Positions 37,074 through 51,400 are shown, numbered from the stretch's first letter. The stretch: 64,000 nt of DNA from Luscinia megarhynchos (GCA_034336665.1 JAPFBE010000003.1:13866360-13930359); one strand, 5' to 3'. A program made the numbers and translations. Notes: generated by a model not told the origin, from the sequence alone.

Positions 37074-37769
37074 TGTCCCAGTTTGAAAGACAGATGTTTG
37101 CTAGGGGCCTTCAGGGCCTTCCCTTGAAATGGAGAAAGTAAGTCCTCTCCCTCTGAATTAGTATAATTTTGAAATTAGGGGCTCTCAGGCAAAGATGGAA
37201 ATAACAGTTCTTTACTAGTATATATAACAAGGCAAACAAAACAACAACTATGGAATTCAGAACAGAACAGAACAGAACCCAGTAACAGTTCTCTCAGCTG
37301 CTGCAGGCACTTTCCCCTGTGGTGCAGTTGCTGTCACTGCTGGCAGTGAGTGCCGGCTGGCTCTCGGTGGGCAGGGCAGGTCAATAATCCCTGTGGCTGC
37401 AGGAGTGCTGGGGTGATGGCAGCTGTGTTCCACGTGGGAAGGGATGGAGGAGAGGCTTGGAAACAGCAAGCTGAAAGTGGGAGAGCATCATAGCAGGGAG
37501 GGGTGCAGGGTCAAACACAAGAGAACGTGCGGTGTTGGGATGGCACTGCTAGCAGCGACCCTCCTCCTCCGAAGCCAAGAGAGCCAGCAACTGCCCCCCA
37601 CCCTCCTTTACCTGCTTCTAATCTTGTGGTGTCATCTCCCCCCAAACTCCCAACAAACCAGGGAGGTTCCCCCTCCACCCATCTCAAGGACCTAGCCATC
37701 AGTGCCTCCTAGCATGTCAGTGGGAAAAAATCCACAGGCAAAGAGGAAAGAAAGAGCCAGCCTCCAACA
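37074..37769 (-). mobile_element. Solo LTR, same family as 31295-31988, inverted
   Basis: Read on the minus strand it starts TGTTGGAGG and ends at a TGGGACA terminus, 696 bp long against 694 bp for the other copy. It shares CTTTGCCTGAGAGCCCC, the AATTTCAAA block, the AGTAAAG signal and the CTGTCTTTCAAAC-type end. The middle parts differ more, so it is probably another subfamily or an older copy. A short (GAACA)n lies inside at about 37257-37278. No matching target duplication is visible: the flanks are AAATC on the left and GCATG on the right. That fits decay or a recombined copy. Confidence 0.85.
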
Positions 37770-38795
37770 GCATGTTACTCATATTCCCTGTGATTGCAGT
37801 CTCCCATGCTGCTCTGTGTTGTCCCACACACATATATGCATGTCTGAACAGCCACTGTGGCTCACAGACAGAGCAGCTTTTTGAAACTTTACTGATCATC
37901 AAATGGCAAAGGTTTTCAATGAAGTTCAAGATGAGGTGAGGGCCGAATTTAATTTTGCACTGGAGAGCCCCCTTCCATTGCTGGAAACTTTGCATGCAGG
38001 GGTTTCAGGCTATCCAGACAGCAGTCCCTTTTCATTTGTTTTGCTCCTATGTTTTAAGTTGTAATAATTTCAGAAGATTAAACCCATGTGTTTTAATGCT
38101 TGCTCAGAGTGTTTTGCAGGCCTCCAGAGAGTGTATGTACGGACTTGCAGATCTGGAGTAAATTTAAGAAGAATGCTGAGCAGCACAGAAATGTGGGAAG
38201 CCAGAAATACGTTCAGACACACTTTCATGGTTTGCCTGAGTGTCCCCTGTGGGACAGGAGCCGAGGGTTTTCTAGGCTTACGCAAACATTGTTTTGATAC
38301 TACAGCACAGAAGGGCTGAGTCTGCTGCCTGTCCCTGTGTGTGTGCACATATACTAGCTGTGCCAGAGCCAATAGGCACTGTCTTTTAAACCCTGCCATG
38401 AATAAAGAAATGCTCTTTGAGGTTTTTCTGCACTCCTGCAGCAGGGAATTCCTACTCCTGTAATCTTGGAAGGAATTGGGTTAAAGTGTAATGCTCTGTC
38501 ATCAGGATTACATGTTGATGTTACCTTGATAGCTTTTTCTTTTCTAGTGTTAGCATATGGAAGCTACAGCTTTGAGTCCATCTTGTCCACTGTTTACCAC
38601 TTTATATCCTCTCATCTCATCACCCATTTTCTGCAGGAAAGCTAAGCTGTTCCAGGACAGAGAAGACATGATGAAAGCAGCAGGCAGCAGGTTATAACTG
38701 GATTCTAGATGTTTTCTGCTGGCATTTTTGAAACTGTTTCCTCTGGGCATCATGGAATGCTGATACCTCATGCTAAGGTTTTTCCCAGAAAGGAG
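37770..38795. other. Unique non-coding stretch
   Basis: No gene is recognised. The segment 38085-38320 keeps about four CpGs and is open in several frames on both strands, without splice framework or recognisable domain. Confidence 0.5.
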
Positions 38796-39029
38796 TGCTG
38801 TGGATGATTCAGATACCCTTCGTCGGCCTCTCTGGAAAATTATCCCTTAGATTAGAAATCCTTCCTTAAGAGAAATGTTCACTCCCGCTCCATAGACCCC
38901 TGTGTTATCTGTTAGTAATTGATCCCTTTTTCTTCTAAGTAATTGGTCACCTCTACCTAAAACCTTAAAGTAATTGGACAGTTTTCAGCTTGTAACATTA
39001 TTGGTCAATCTCCTAAGGCATCTCAACCC

Positions 39030-39036
39030 TATAAAA
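39030..39036 (+). promoter_or_regulatory. TATA box of the LTR
   Basis: TATAAAA, preceded by an array of inverted CCAAT boxes at 24-31 bp spacing. It is the best TATA-type promoter in the window. Present activity is unknown. Confidence 0.6.
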
Positions 39037-39086
39037 CCCCTTTGATACTCTATATGCTCAGATTTGCTGCTGGACCCCTTAGTAGA

Positions 39087-39092
39087 AATAAA
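39087..39092 (+). terminator. LTR polyadenylation signal
   Basis: AATAAA, 51 bp after the TATA box ends, followed by GT-rich sequence. It could end transcripts running rightward. Confidence 0.5.
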
Positions 39093-42000
39093 GTTGCCTG
39101 TGGAACTTCTGTGCAGCTTTCCCAGATCTCTGTTTCTCTGCTGGCTAAGAAGGTCCTGCAAGAGAGATGAAATAACAAAAGAGCTGATAGCCTAAACGTT
39201 GGGCCTTGCTTGCATCTGAGGACCTGTGGCTGACGTCTGCCTGACGCAGCTAGGAAAATCTGTTCCATTTGGAGCATTTTATCCAGGCTTGTTGTGGCAG
39301 CCTGGGGCAAAACCCCAGCCCTGGCAGCTACAGAGTGCTAAACTTCATCTCTCTTTCCAGGCCAGGCAGCAAGGATTTAGTACCTGTGGACTAGAACAAG
39401 ACTGAGCAGCATATAGTTTTTTCTATAATTCATTCATATGCAGGCCACTGAGAAGAATTATGTCTCTCAGGGATGTGATATGAACATGCTGTGGTAGAAG
39501 CTATCAGTTTCATTGATAATGATCCATGTCAGAAGTGTCCCTGCATTTCCCCTGGCTCAGATAAGTTGTGGAGTAATAAAACTGATTCCTCGCAGGCCTT
39601 TTTCCCAGACAGCACACAGCTATGGGCACTGCTTGCTTGTCCTGCACCTCTCATCCCAAATACTTTTTAATTTCATGGACTGGATTATACTTGAGTCTCT
39701 TCCCTTTTTCTTCAGTCATCCTCCATGAAGTTCCAACTCCTGCCTGTTTTTCTGTGGCAGAAAGGAAAGCACTGCTTGCACTTGTATCTTGCACTGCATC
39801 TGCTTGTTCATGGCTTTGACAGGCTGTGTGCAGAGGAGCTGGAAAGAGCTGCTCTCATTCCCACTTGATCATCCTTTGTCAGCTGGTGGGAAAAAGCTCT
39901 GTGCTCCTACTTGGGAGAATCATACAGGCACTTGAGCAGGGTCCACAATCCGCCCTATAGATCTCACCCTGGCACTGTGTCTGCTGCTGGCAGGAGTGCT
40001 CCCTGTTCAGTGGTGTGAACTGGAAATAACATAAATCCATCTGCAGCAATGCATGGCCAAGCACCATGGCACCTCTCTCTGTAGGGAAACTGTGTTTATT
40101 TGTGAATTGCATCAAGGAGTGGTTAGTTGGAGGGGTGCTCCTGACACCGAAGTGTATCTTTTTTGGTGTCTGGGTAGTCTGAATGATACAGGGGACTGGA
40201 TGAGGAGATGACAAGTGGTTTCCTTCTGGGGAGAGGTGAGCACATTTAAGGAGATCTTGGCAATGGCTCTGCTGGTGGTTCTGAGTTCTCTTATAACACC
40301 AATACACCCACTAACCACAGTCTCATCGACTCAAGCTTGTCATTAATTTTTTGTTAGACTAAATGTTCTTGGGATCTTATTTTAGAAAAGAGGGAGCGCT
40401 CATGGCCATAACTGCAGTCCATAAAGTTTTTGCTGTCAGCGCAATAGCAGAGAGAATGCTAAGTAGTCTCAAAAAATGGGGTGGGTGGTATCCCAACTGG
40501 GATATCCATAATCAAGGAAAACTTTTGACCTTACATGTCCTGTGCTGTGGATGTAAGCTATGCTAATCCTATTTTGCCTGAAGTACTCTTACTGCTGCAA
40601 TGTGCTCTATTGGATGGGAAAAGAACACTATTAGTGCTGCATTCACTGTAAAAGGATGTGGCAGATGGAAAACTGGTGCATACATGAGATGGCACACATT
40701 AGATACTGACTTGTGCAGGTTCAGAAAAGACACTAGAAAATGCAGCATATACTTACACAGAAATTGAATTTTCACAGATGTGCTGTAATTCCCTGTTATG
40801 ACTTTAATATGTCTTTTACCTTTACGCTTTTATGAAATGCGTGTGAAAGTATGTCTCAGGAGGAAATTTCATGTGGGGAAAAAAGAAAATATTAGAATTT
40901 AGTTGGCTGCCCATTCTGTGTTGCAGTAACCTTTGATCCTGACCTTCCCACTGATTAGGGCAAAGAGGAATCTTGTCTTGGGGTTTGTGGTCCCACCTGC
41001 CTAGAACACTTCCCAGTTTGGCCTTAGCATGAAAGACTGGAACAGAAAAGGATCATTTACCTTCAATTGTTGCAAAAAACAAACCTGTAATTGTTAAACT
41101 CATTGTGCCTTGGTTTGCCAGGCAGTCTTAAATTACAAACAGTTGAAAATGCAAAGATATATTTTCACACAAGCAAGAAATTTTCCTTGTAATTAGTGTA
41201 ACCTTGATGACAGTTGAGATGTGTTGAAGAGCAAACTATTGGCCAAGTTAATATGGCATGAAAAATCACATGGATTTTGCTGGAGTAGGGGAAGAGCAGA
41301 GGTCTTCTCCCCTCATATATGGAGTAAAAACCTGCCTGAGCACTGCTAACGTCCCTGGTTTTATTGATGTATTGTCTGTTTTCTCTTCAGCTGTATTGAG
41401 CTGGTTTAAACCAGCACTTGAGATTATGCCATTTCCTGCAGCAGGGTTTCTGTCCGAGGAGGGTGTAACATTTCTGTCCCTCCCTGCACTCACTCATCTC
41501 TGTGGTTCACTGGAGGGTGATGGATGTGTTCCTGGTGGACAGGCTGCTGGGGATGTGTGCCTCAGGGCTCTGCTGTTGTGCAGTGCAGACAGCAACAGGA
41601 TAATTTGACCCACCACAGTGCTGTCCCTCAGTGTGTTGTGCCACTTCCTCTGTGTACTGGGCAGGGAACACCAGCACCCTTGCTGCTTGGCTTGGAGGGG
41701 ATCCCCAGGGACTGGGACAGATCCCACCTCTGGTGGGCCTGGGGACCCTTGGCTGGGTCTTGGTAATAGCAGCAACACAACAGTCAAGCCAGATGATGTC
41801 CTGTCTCTGTGTGTCAGGCCCCCTTCCCTGGAACAGTTCTGTTTTCTTCCTGAATGCCATAAGCCAACCAGCTCTCACAGACTTCTATAAAAGATCACAA
41901 ATCTTGGCCTTTGTTCAAAGCTCTGTCTAACACAATAACTGAACGTCTTTAAAAAGTCTTGAAACTGAGAACAGTATGCATCAGCACTCCTCTTAGGACT

Positions 42001-45000
42001 TGTTTTGTGACAAACTCCTTTGTTCCTTAAGTGCAAGGTGAGGAAATGAAACCTGAAATTTGATTTACTTATCAGTACACTAATATCTGTATTTTTTGCC
42101 TGATGCTACTGGCTACTGTATTTTGCACAGTGGCCAAGATAGAATCAAAATCCACAGCACACCTGATTTCTATGTATTTTTACTTGGGTTTACAAAAGAC
42201 TGTAAAATCAGAAATCAAACCTAATGGCTGCAATCAGTCTTGCTTGAATGTCACATTGACCTTACTTCTAGTGATAATATTAAATCCTGTAAAGTTTTGG
42301 TCAGAATTTGGCAAAGATTGTACTGATCAGTCTTTTCTGTTCTATATATAGGTCTCCATTGTTGTGATTGGAGGAATAGAGAATGTTGTCTTCACTTTAA
42401 ACAATTTTTTTTTAATAATTTGTCTGTGGGAGAAGTACTTTTTCTGTGAGATCAAACTTTTTACTTTATTGGTAATAAAAATGCAATTTTCACTTACTGA
42501 TGCTGTCTGTGCAATATATTTTTCCTGTGCTTCTGCCATCCTGGTCTGAATACTCTGGGGAAATTGTGACATACTTGTTCAAAAGCATGTGGGACTTGGA
42601 AATCTTCTTTCTGTTTTGTTAGGTTTTACTTGTGCGTTTCCTTTTTTCATAAATATGTGCTGGAGATAGGCTGCAAACCAAATCTCTATTCTAACCAGTC
42701 ACAAAGATGGAAATTCTCTTTTCTAGTCAAAGCCCCCTCATCAAATCTGTATTTGAGGTTTTTGGTCGACTAGTCTAGACACCTTTGAAGCAGGGGTCAA
42801 AAACCTGCCTTGTGGTATTACTGTGCCATTTGAAACATTATAGCATAATTTTCAATATAACCTAGATGTATATAATTTCTTATTGTCCCCTTGGCATCAC
42901 AGAGCAGCCTTTTCTCTATATGCTTAACCCCCAAAACATGTAGTTTATTAGTATTTTCTGATCTAGTTATACAGGCATGTATCTAATTTATCTTAGTTTT
43001 GGTCCAAATTGTTTGCTTCCTAGGTTGTTTTCTTTTTGCTTTCCTCCCAGGGGTTCATAGCTGCATTTCCTTCAGAAGCAGAAGACTGGAAAACCCTCTA
43101 ATCCAGAAAAGCTGTGCTCTTTTTTTCTTGTTGAAGTAGGCTTCAACACAATGAGCTTTTGGGCCACTTTCCAACAACATGAAAGAAAATTTCTACTTTC
43201 ATATAGTCTCCTATTTACCCTCTGGCTACTTTCCTTCCTCACTTCTCCCCTGAAAAGCTGGGTTAAGTTGTGTTCCAATACTTTCGAGTGAATTTCCAAA
43301 TCACAAAAATATATATTCTTGCTGAAATAATCTATTTTTGAATTTTAAATCCTTTGCTTGGCATTGCCAGATTACCATATGGAACAAGTTCTAATAACCA
43401 GCCAAGCTATAAATAAATTCAGCAGGAACATTAAGAGCAAAAAACAAAGAAATCCCTAATCTTCCAAACAGCCTGTCGGGCACCACTTCCATTCCACTTG
43501 GGAAGAATAGCTAGGAAGAGCAAATGTAACAAATGTCTGCAATTAAAATGACATCTTTCAAAGTTAATATGTGAGATGGACTCTAGGAGAAGAGGTTTCC
43601 CCGTCACACCCTGAAATGGTGTCTCTGTGTCCCTGTGTTTCTGACCTCGGGCTGTCCCACTGCTCACAGAACTGCCCGTACCAGAGTTTCAGCAGCACTT
43701 TGAAAATCCAGATACTTTTTGGTTGGCCTTGTGTTTTCTGTGCACTGACCATGACTCATTTTGTATATCACTGACTGACTGCAGAGGCTCCAGAAAGCCA
43801 CATCATATCTCACCTAAGTAATGCATGTATATGGTGACAAATTTTCCATTGATGTTTGAAGTTTTTGTGGGGTTCTTATGCTGATGCGTACAGGCATTTT
43901 TTATTTTTGACTGCCTCTCTGCAGCCCAGGAGTAAATTATATGATATTCCAGCGACTAGTCTGTGCTACCTGCATATAATATGCAAGGATTCTTTTCAAA
44001 GATAACAGAATTAGAGCTGGAAATCCATCTTTGATTTAAAATCACAACTTTTCAGGCTACTGCTACATCTTGACCCAATTCTAGCTCCATTGTTTGAAGG
44101 TCTGCGTGAGCTGGCTCTATCTGTGCCACAGCAGTAACATGCTGAAAGGTTTTTCTTGTACTCTTTGAGTGGAAAGCAAGGATTATTCTGAACCTTCAGA
44201 GAATCTGTGTCTGTGAGATTTCATGGCAGTGTTACACCATCCTAAACCAGCTCTGAGGAATCACTGCTATGAGGCAGCTAAAAACCCGTTTGTGATTAAT
44301 AGTGGTAGAGAAGTTGCAGGGTCAGAATTACCTGCTCTCTAGTGAGGCTGCTGCCAATACTTCTGTGGAAATGGTGAAGGCTGCCAAAAAATAATGCATG
44401 AATGAACAGTTCAGAGGCCCAGCAGTTCACAGCAAAGCATTGCTTTTTGTCCAGACAGCAGCAAGTTTAAAATAGCCCATTCCCTTTTCCACATATCATG
44501 GCACAATTCCAGAGGATTTCAGGACTCTGGTGCTTCCAACAGGGTTTTTGTTAGAGTAAGTGTTTGTCATTTTCATCATTTCTGGAAAAAATGTCGGTAT
44601 TGCTGGAAAGAAATTTAGTTGAAAGCAGGGTCTTGTGCCTTTTCCCCCCACTAGGCTAATACAAAGCAGCTGCTGCTGCATCTTCCTCTGAGTGGCCTCA
44701 GCACAACACCCTTGGAAATAAGAATGACTCATCTTGACGGGGGTCTTCCTGTTGGGATATTGGAAATAAACACAGTTACTGCAGGGGACTTAAAGTACAG
44801 TAATTTAGATGATGGAACTTGAGGCATTGCTGGGTGAGGAAAGGCTGCAATCAGAAAGCTGTCAGAGGCAGCAGAAAGGCCCTGGGGGAAAAGACAAGCA
44901 GAGTAATAAGATATGTCCAGAATTTTATTGCTGTTAACTTAGAATATTGTGGAAATAGAATATTGGCTCTCAGTTAAATCACGCAGAGACTTGGAAAAGG

Positions 45001-45425
45001 GCTTTGAGAAGCACGCAGGCATCGTGCAGGATTGCTGCAACAGCTATGCCAAATACTGCAGCTAAGTGAGGGTCTTGGGCAGCCCTACAGCAGTAAGCAC
45101 CCTGCAAAGCCCTCTTCACCTGGGGTGTGCAAGAGCCATGTGCTTTGGGTGTGCTTGAGAGCCAAGTAAATAACAGGACAGCTCTAGACAGTCAACCTTA
45201 ACTTCTTGCACTAAACCATCATCTCTTCCCTTCCTTTGCCTTGTCCCTCTTGAGATAGAAGTGAATCCTTATGAATTTTTTAATGGAAATATATTCATAT
45301 ATACCAGGTAGCACACAAGAGATCTGTTCTCATGTTATGGTCATTGATTTGTGGTTTAGGGGATTTATCAAGTCCATTTAAAGCTGCTACTGAGTATTCA
45401 GGACTATAAATATACATTTTGCTGG

Positions 45426-45484
45426 GGTTTTTTTCTGGTTTTTTTTTCTGTTTTTTTTTTTTTTTTTTCTTGGGTTTTTTTTTT
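45426..45484. repeat. Poly(T)-rich tract
   Basis: Runs of T7, T9, T20 and T13 interrupted by CTGG, CTG and CTTGGG. On the minus strand this is an A-rich tail-like tract, but I see no retroposon body next to it. Confidence 0.9.
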
Positions 45485-48400
45485 AATTGTTTGGTTTAAG
45501 ATTGTTTTTTGGTTTTTCTTTTCTTACACATAAAGCTGTTGATAGTTTGGGGAAGCTATGACTACAAGAAAATATTTTTGAAGAGTAGAGGAGACTATTA
45601 CATGAGCTCTGCTCATCTTGATGCCTTGGCCTACTGGGTTCTCTTTCTTTCAATTTTTGCAGCAATTCCTGTTCTCCAGTTGCCTCCCTGCCCCTCTCTG
45701 TGGACTCTGAGCTGCAGAACCATGCCTGGTGAGAGACTCAGCATGTGTGACAGCACTCAGGACATCCCCAGAACAAGCTCTCAAACTTGATCATGTGGGG
45801 AAAATCTTTGCAGAAGCTACAAATATTCAACTCTGGTTGTTTTTCCAGATAGAAACACAACATTTTTCCAAGGTGGAAACATATAATCCTGGATTTTTTT
45901 TTTTGGCTTCTCTATGTTGACCCATAAAAGAATTCATATCCTGGGAAAATGTTTTCTGTGTAGATCCTAAAAGCACACTCCTAAATCACAGCACTAGGCC
46001 TCTTGAATGAATAGAATAGGTGGAATATTGTTGTGTGAAATTAAATTAGGTTAAAAAATAATCGTGGTCTATGACTACTGGTCTTTATGATGGGCTAGAA
46101 GAAACTTGTGGCAGATGTGTGTCGAGGGGTGCTGCTGTTTCCCAGCAGGATGCCTCTGTTCAGGCTGTTCTGTCTCCTTGTCAGGTGGTGCTTTGAAGAG
46201 CTGACCAGTGCCAAGAGGTGAGGAAATCTGGAAGTGAAGAGAAAATCCTTAAGTTTCAAAGTATATAAAATGAATGTACAAGATTCTGAAACAAACTTGT
46301 GCTGTAACACAAGGACCTTGTCTGTCTGGGGGCAAGAACAGTTTTGGGATGCAGTGGGAGCCACGGAAATCAAGCTGAATTTCCAGTGTGCTGTACACCA
46401 GGAATCAGGTGCTGTTTGTGTTGTTAATATATGCACAACATAATGAGTATTACTACTGTAATTAGTAATTTTCATTATAATTAATGTAGCTACAGTGTGA
46501 GTCTATTGGAAAAAAAAAAAGTTAAACAATGAAAAGGTATTGCACAAACCTTGTACCACAACAAAGCCCAGTGCAATGTAATTTGTCCTATCCACTACAG
46601 AAATAATCATGCCAGCCAGCAAGTGCAATTACATGGTCAAAAAGTTAAATACTGCTCTGTGCTTGTATACCAATCACAGAATGACTGAGGAAACTCGGAT
46701 ATCACTCATAAAAAGTTTGTCAACTTGGCAAGTAAAAGATATAAGTGATGGTTCATAGTCAAACAATAGTTTCTTCAGATAAGATTTTATGTATTTTTTA
46801 ACTCATATAAATACATGAGAATACACGTCTTATTCAAAGGACTGTTTGGTTTCTGTCTTAAAATGGGGTTCTTGCTCTTTTATCTGTAAATGAGCCTGCA
46901 TCATGTTGTTATTAAATAAAAATGGACTCTACTACACAAGTTGGATGCCTATAATGTGGCAGTTTGTATAATCTTGTTTCTTAAATACTTCCTAGTTTCT
47001 TCTATTTGAAATCTACCTTGACATAATTTATTGTTTGGGCACTCAGCATTATCTTGCAATGTGGAATTCAAATTTACATTAATCATAAATTCTGAGGAGG
47101 AAACCTTTGTGACAATGCAGTTTCCAATGTCTGTGTTGATTATCAGTCTGAATTCTTTTCATGGAGAAGTCTTTGTGAGTTTGTATAAAGCAAGTTTCCT
47201 TTCTCTCTGGCATAATTAATTTTATGGTATGATGTAAATTGTTCATTTCATTTGGTGTACTCAGAAATACTACACTTTTAAGATTTTGCATGCTAACCTT
47301 TTTCATTATTGAAACTTAAAAAAGCTGCTGAGAAAGACCAAAAGAACATCCAAAACTTCAAGTTTAAGTATACCCCAAAGTAAATGAAAATTTGACCTAT
47401 AATGTTCCATCCCACTTCAAAGCAAAACTTTAATTTAACCTGGCTTTAGAGCAATATTGAGAATTTATTGTATTTTCAGTCATCATTTAAAATAGGAACA
47501 TCTATGGTTGTCTTGTTCATACAAGAAAAAAAGAGAAATAATACTGTAGTACAGGAAAAAGTATTACTTCTTTCAAAGGTATGTGCTTGATAGGTCAGTA
47601 AGAGAAAACTTTGCACATGCAAGATGAATGAATCAGAATAACCAAAGAGGACAACAGCAATGCTGTGTTTGTCTCTTCCAGCTCATTCACCTTGCACAAC
47701 TTCTAAGGTCAGTAGCACATTGGGTAATTGATACTGACAAATGAATGGCATTTCTGTGGCTGTGTCTTCCTGATTCTCTTAAAATATTGCATCTCAGGAG
47801 AACAACACAGAAGAGGGGTTAAAATAACCATTTTAAATATAAAATAGTAATTTTTGCTATCTAAAGGAAGAAAAAATAAAAATGAGGAACTTTTTTCCAG
47901 CTAAAATATTTTCTTCTATTTGTAGTCTATGTGTAGTAGTGGACCTCATTTAAAATCCCTTGAACTAAATCTTGAAACACCTGTCTCCAGCAGCATGGGC
48001 TCAACATGCCTAGTCACTTTGTTCTCACAATATAAATCAAAGAAATGAAGAAGGAGCATGGACCCCTTGGAATCTCAAGTTGTGAGCATGACTTACACTC
48101 TGCTGCCATTTTTGATAAGCATGAGACTGGACAGTTGTAGAGCAGAAAGAAATAGTTTGTTATATAGATTTGTGTGCTTTAAGTTGTTGGGTGTCTTTCC
48201 CAAATACTAATGAAAATGTGTTCTCTAATTATTAATGTCTACAGAGAAATGAAGGCCAGCTGCAGTAATAATTATTGAGTTCACGCATTATCTAGCATGT
48301 AGTTCCTAAGCAACACATTGAACACAACTATTGTTGCTTGCCAAAATCAAATGAGAAACAGAAAAGTCTCCAAAATAACCAAGCTGCAGTTGGTACAGTA

Positions 48401-51400
48401 CACTGATACACATTAATGTCATAATGCAAACACTGAAGCGTTCACTCACCTTTTTCCAGACTTATGTAAAAGTATAAGTTTTCACTAGAGATTATTTAAA
48501 TAAAATAATTTGAAATTTTTAATACCTTTAGGTTTGAAATGAAGCAGTACTAATAGTATCCTATGGTACTTGAAAAGATTCATTTTGAATGAAGAAGTTT
48601 GACAAGACTCTCTTCAATTTTCCCTTAAACACTCCATGTTTTCATACCAAGCCTAATGGAAAGGGGAAGAATAAAATGCAAAACCAGGACTTCTGAAATT
48701 TTCTGATGTGTTTTTTCAAGTCTATCCTCTCTCTTTGGAGGGGGTGGGGTTCAATTTGGCAAACTTTACTACAGCCTGGAGGTGCCTACCTCAGAGCTAT
48801 TCTAGGTTCCCTGTGTGATCCGTGGAGAAAAGTAGGCTCTTTTAAGGGGTGACTCATGTAATCTATTTCAAACACCTACTCTCAGAGAAGATGTCCATAT
48901 AGGAGCCAAGGGTGTCTGGCTCAGATGTGAATGTCTACACTTGGCCAGATGAATCTTACCCAGTATGCTTATGCTGAAGACTGCCAAGAAGCAAGATATA
49001 TTTAGCTGTATAGAGCTTCGTGCTGTCACAGTGAAGTTTTTAAAAGCTAGCTCAGGTATTTCTGACTCCACTGTTGCCTAGAATCAAGAAAAACTTTCCA
49101 AACAATATTGAGAGGGGTGAGATAAAAAGCAGTTTTTTAATGGAAGCTTTCAGGTGCACAAATATGGCTATGTGCACATGTGATACAGGATTTCTGCAGC
49201 TCTAAAAAGTTAGTTAATTACTATATCTAGCAGGTACATCTGAGAAGAGATCAGTTTCCCCAGGAACCCATCCTTGAGAGAAGAGATCCCTTAGAGAAGG
49301 TCCAGGGGGTTCTTTGCTCTATATCTTGTTATGTCTATCAAATTCTGGTGAAAAACAAGATGTCCTTGTCAGAAATTCTCTTCTTGAGAATAAGACTAAA
49401 CAGGATTTCAAGAATGTGTTAGAAAGGGTTAACTTATTATTCTAAAATGTGAGGAAAGGGCAGGAAAAGTACTAGCAACTATACAACTATATATTAAAAA
49501 TCTACAAAGCTACAAATATATGAAAAAGCTCGAAGTCTTTAGGCATCACCACAATTTAGTCTTCTGTTAGACAGCATTCACTCAGGTGTTCAAGGCTCTT
49601 GTTTTCCACAGCTGCTGCTGTGGAAACAAAGCCATTGTGCTGTCAGGGAACTCTGGAACCACTGCAGGTACAGCGTGGCACTAAGGAAGCCAGGGATACC
49701 TGAATATATCTGGTGAAGAGATATCCTGTAGGGGTTAAGGTATGATGTCACTTCTGACCTGGTGAAGCTGATGCTGGGGTCTGAGTCTCTTTGTGATGCA
49801 GATGTTTTACATTCCTCTGAAATCCTCCCAGCACAGTCAGAGGTCTGGACATGCCGCCTGTGAGAAGTGAAGAAGCACAATCCTTTTATTTTGACAAAGA
49901 GAAGGTTGGCACGCTATTTTATCGTGGTTTAAGGGTTGCTACACAGTGACATTTTTTGATACAGGATGACAATTTAATCTAGTGAATGAAAGCATGATGC
50001 TACTCAATCTCTAAAACCAGATTATTTCAGGTGACAAAAAAGAGGACTTTTTACAGCAAGGCTAAATAACTGCTGGAATAACTTTATCTAGGAGTTTTAT
50101 AGATTATTCTTTTCCTTGAAAATCCTTTTAAATCTAGATATGATACTGCACAATGAACTCTTACTGCTTTAATGAAGGAATTAAACAGTGGAATATTGTG
50201 GTCTGTGAAGTGAGACTCTAAAGATATCCCTTCTGGCCTAAAAAGCTGTTTAATGGGCCCAGTGCAGCCCTGGATCTCAACCTCTCACAGTCCTGGGAAA
50301 TCTGCATTTCAAAAAGGGCTATGCAGCCTTTCCCATTTCCAATACAATTACTGTCAATCACTTGGTCCTATCTACCTCACATTTTGTTCCTTTAATAAGG
50401 TTTTTGATCTGAAAATGTGCTCAGTGAACTCACTTTCTCTGAGCTGGACTCGTTATATAGAAAGGTAGATAAGGGAGCTGGAGAAGCAGAACCTGCAGGA
50501 GCTGAAGGTCGTGACTGCAAAGTATGGCACAGGGCTTAACTCTGAGGTATTTTTCTTTTGCTACCAATTCTCTGCTGGATTTTTTATAATTTTTTTTTTC
50601 TTTGCACCATTGTGGACCAGAAAACCTTTAGTAAGCCAAATATAAACCCATTTAATTTTGACAGAAGGAAATTAATACTTTCCTTTAACTCCAGTCAACA
50701 AATAGAGATCCTCGTGTTAGCAATCTAGTTTGTCTTTGCTTCTCAGATCGGGAGGAATTTGAATTTGTTCTTTGCACCACTCTCTGGAGGATGCTCTGTT
50801 GGTAGCTGAAATTATAGGATATGAGTCTTTGCCAAAACTATGGTATTAAATGTCCATCTCTCCCTGGCCCTTTCCCCCACCTGTGAATCTTTAGTGCCAG
50901 TGCTTATGTGAACTCTTTCTTTCTCTTTCTTGCTCAGACTTTATCGAGGCTGAATAAGATCTCTGCCACACTGAATTTCTCATCCCTTCAGTTAAATATG
51001 TTTCTCCTTTGAATAACTTTGGTTTAGGCAGAACTACAGGGTTTCTGTTAAAAAGCACAGTTGCAATTCTATAATGTCTACTTTGCTTCAGAGGTGTTCC
51101 CATATATAAATGCATTTAAAATAAGATTTTATAGAAGAAAAATCCTGTAGTAGTTAAGATTTAAGCTTTTTCACTGGTCCAAATGATTTCTCCTTGACAA
51201 ATGGCAGTATCAGTCATCCAACACTGATCTGCTCAATTGAAGAGCTTTGAAAAACACCTTGTCTAAAAATCAGACCTTTTGCACAATGACTTTCAGATGA
51301 CACTGCATCGTGTCTCCAGGAAGGGCTGCTTCTGCCCAGGAGTGAAGGGAGCACTCTTCACCTTTCCTGCCTGGCCCTCTTGCTTGGTGTGTTCCTGGTT

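Larger units (their letters stand above)
38796..39315 (+). mobile_element. Solo LTR of a second ERV family
   Basis: It has a compact retroviral promoter layout. Four ATTG/ATTGG words (inverted CCAAT boxes) lie at about 38918, 38942, 38973 and 39000. A TATAAAA box is at 39030-39036 and AATAAA at 39087-39092, followed by a U5-like region with GCTTGCATCTGAGGACC and CTGACGCAG words that I recall from songbird ERV LTRs. The boundaries are approximate, because no clear TG...CA pair with a duplication was found. No internal retroviral sequence is attached. The TATA-to-AATAAA distance of about 55 bp implies a very short R region. Confidence 0.75.

Noticed and set aside
31295..37769. Possibility that the two related LTRs bound one provirus
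   Set aside because: They are in opposite orientation, and the interval has no gag, pol or env remnant. Proviral LTRs are direct repeats.
39879..40307. 142-codon minus-strand open frame
   Set aside because: No family resemblance and no supporting signals. It lies in a patch of lower stop density.
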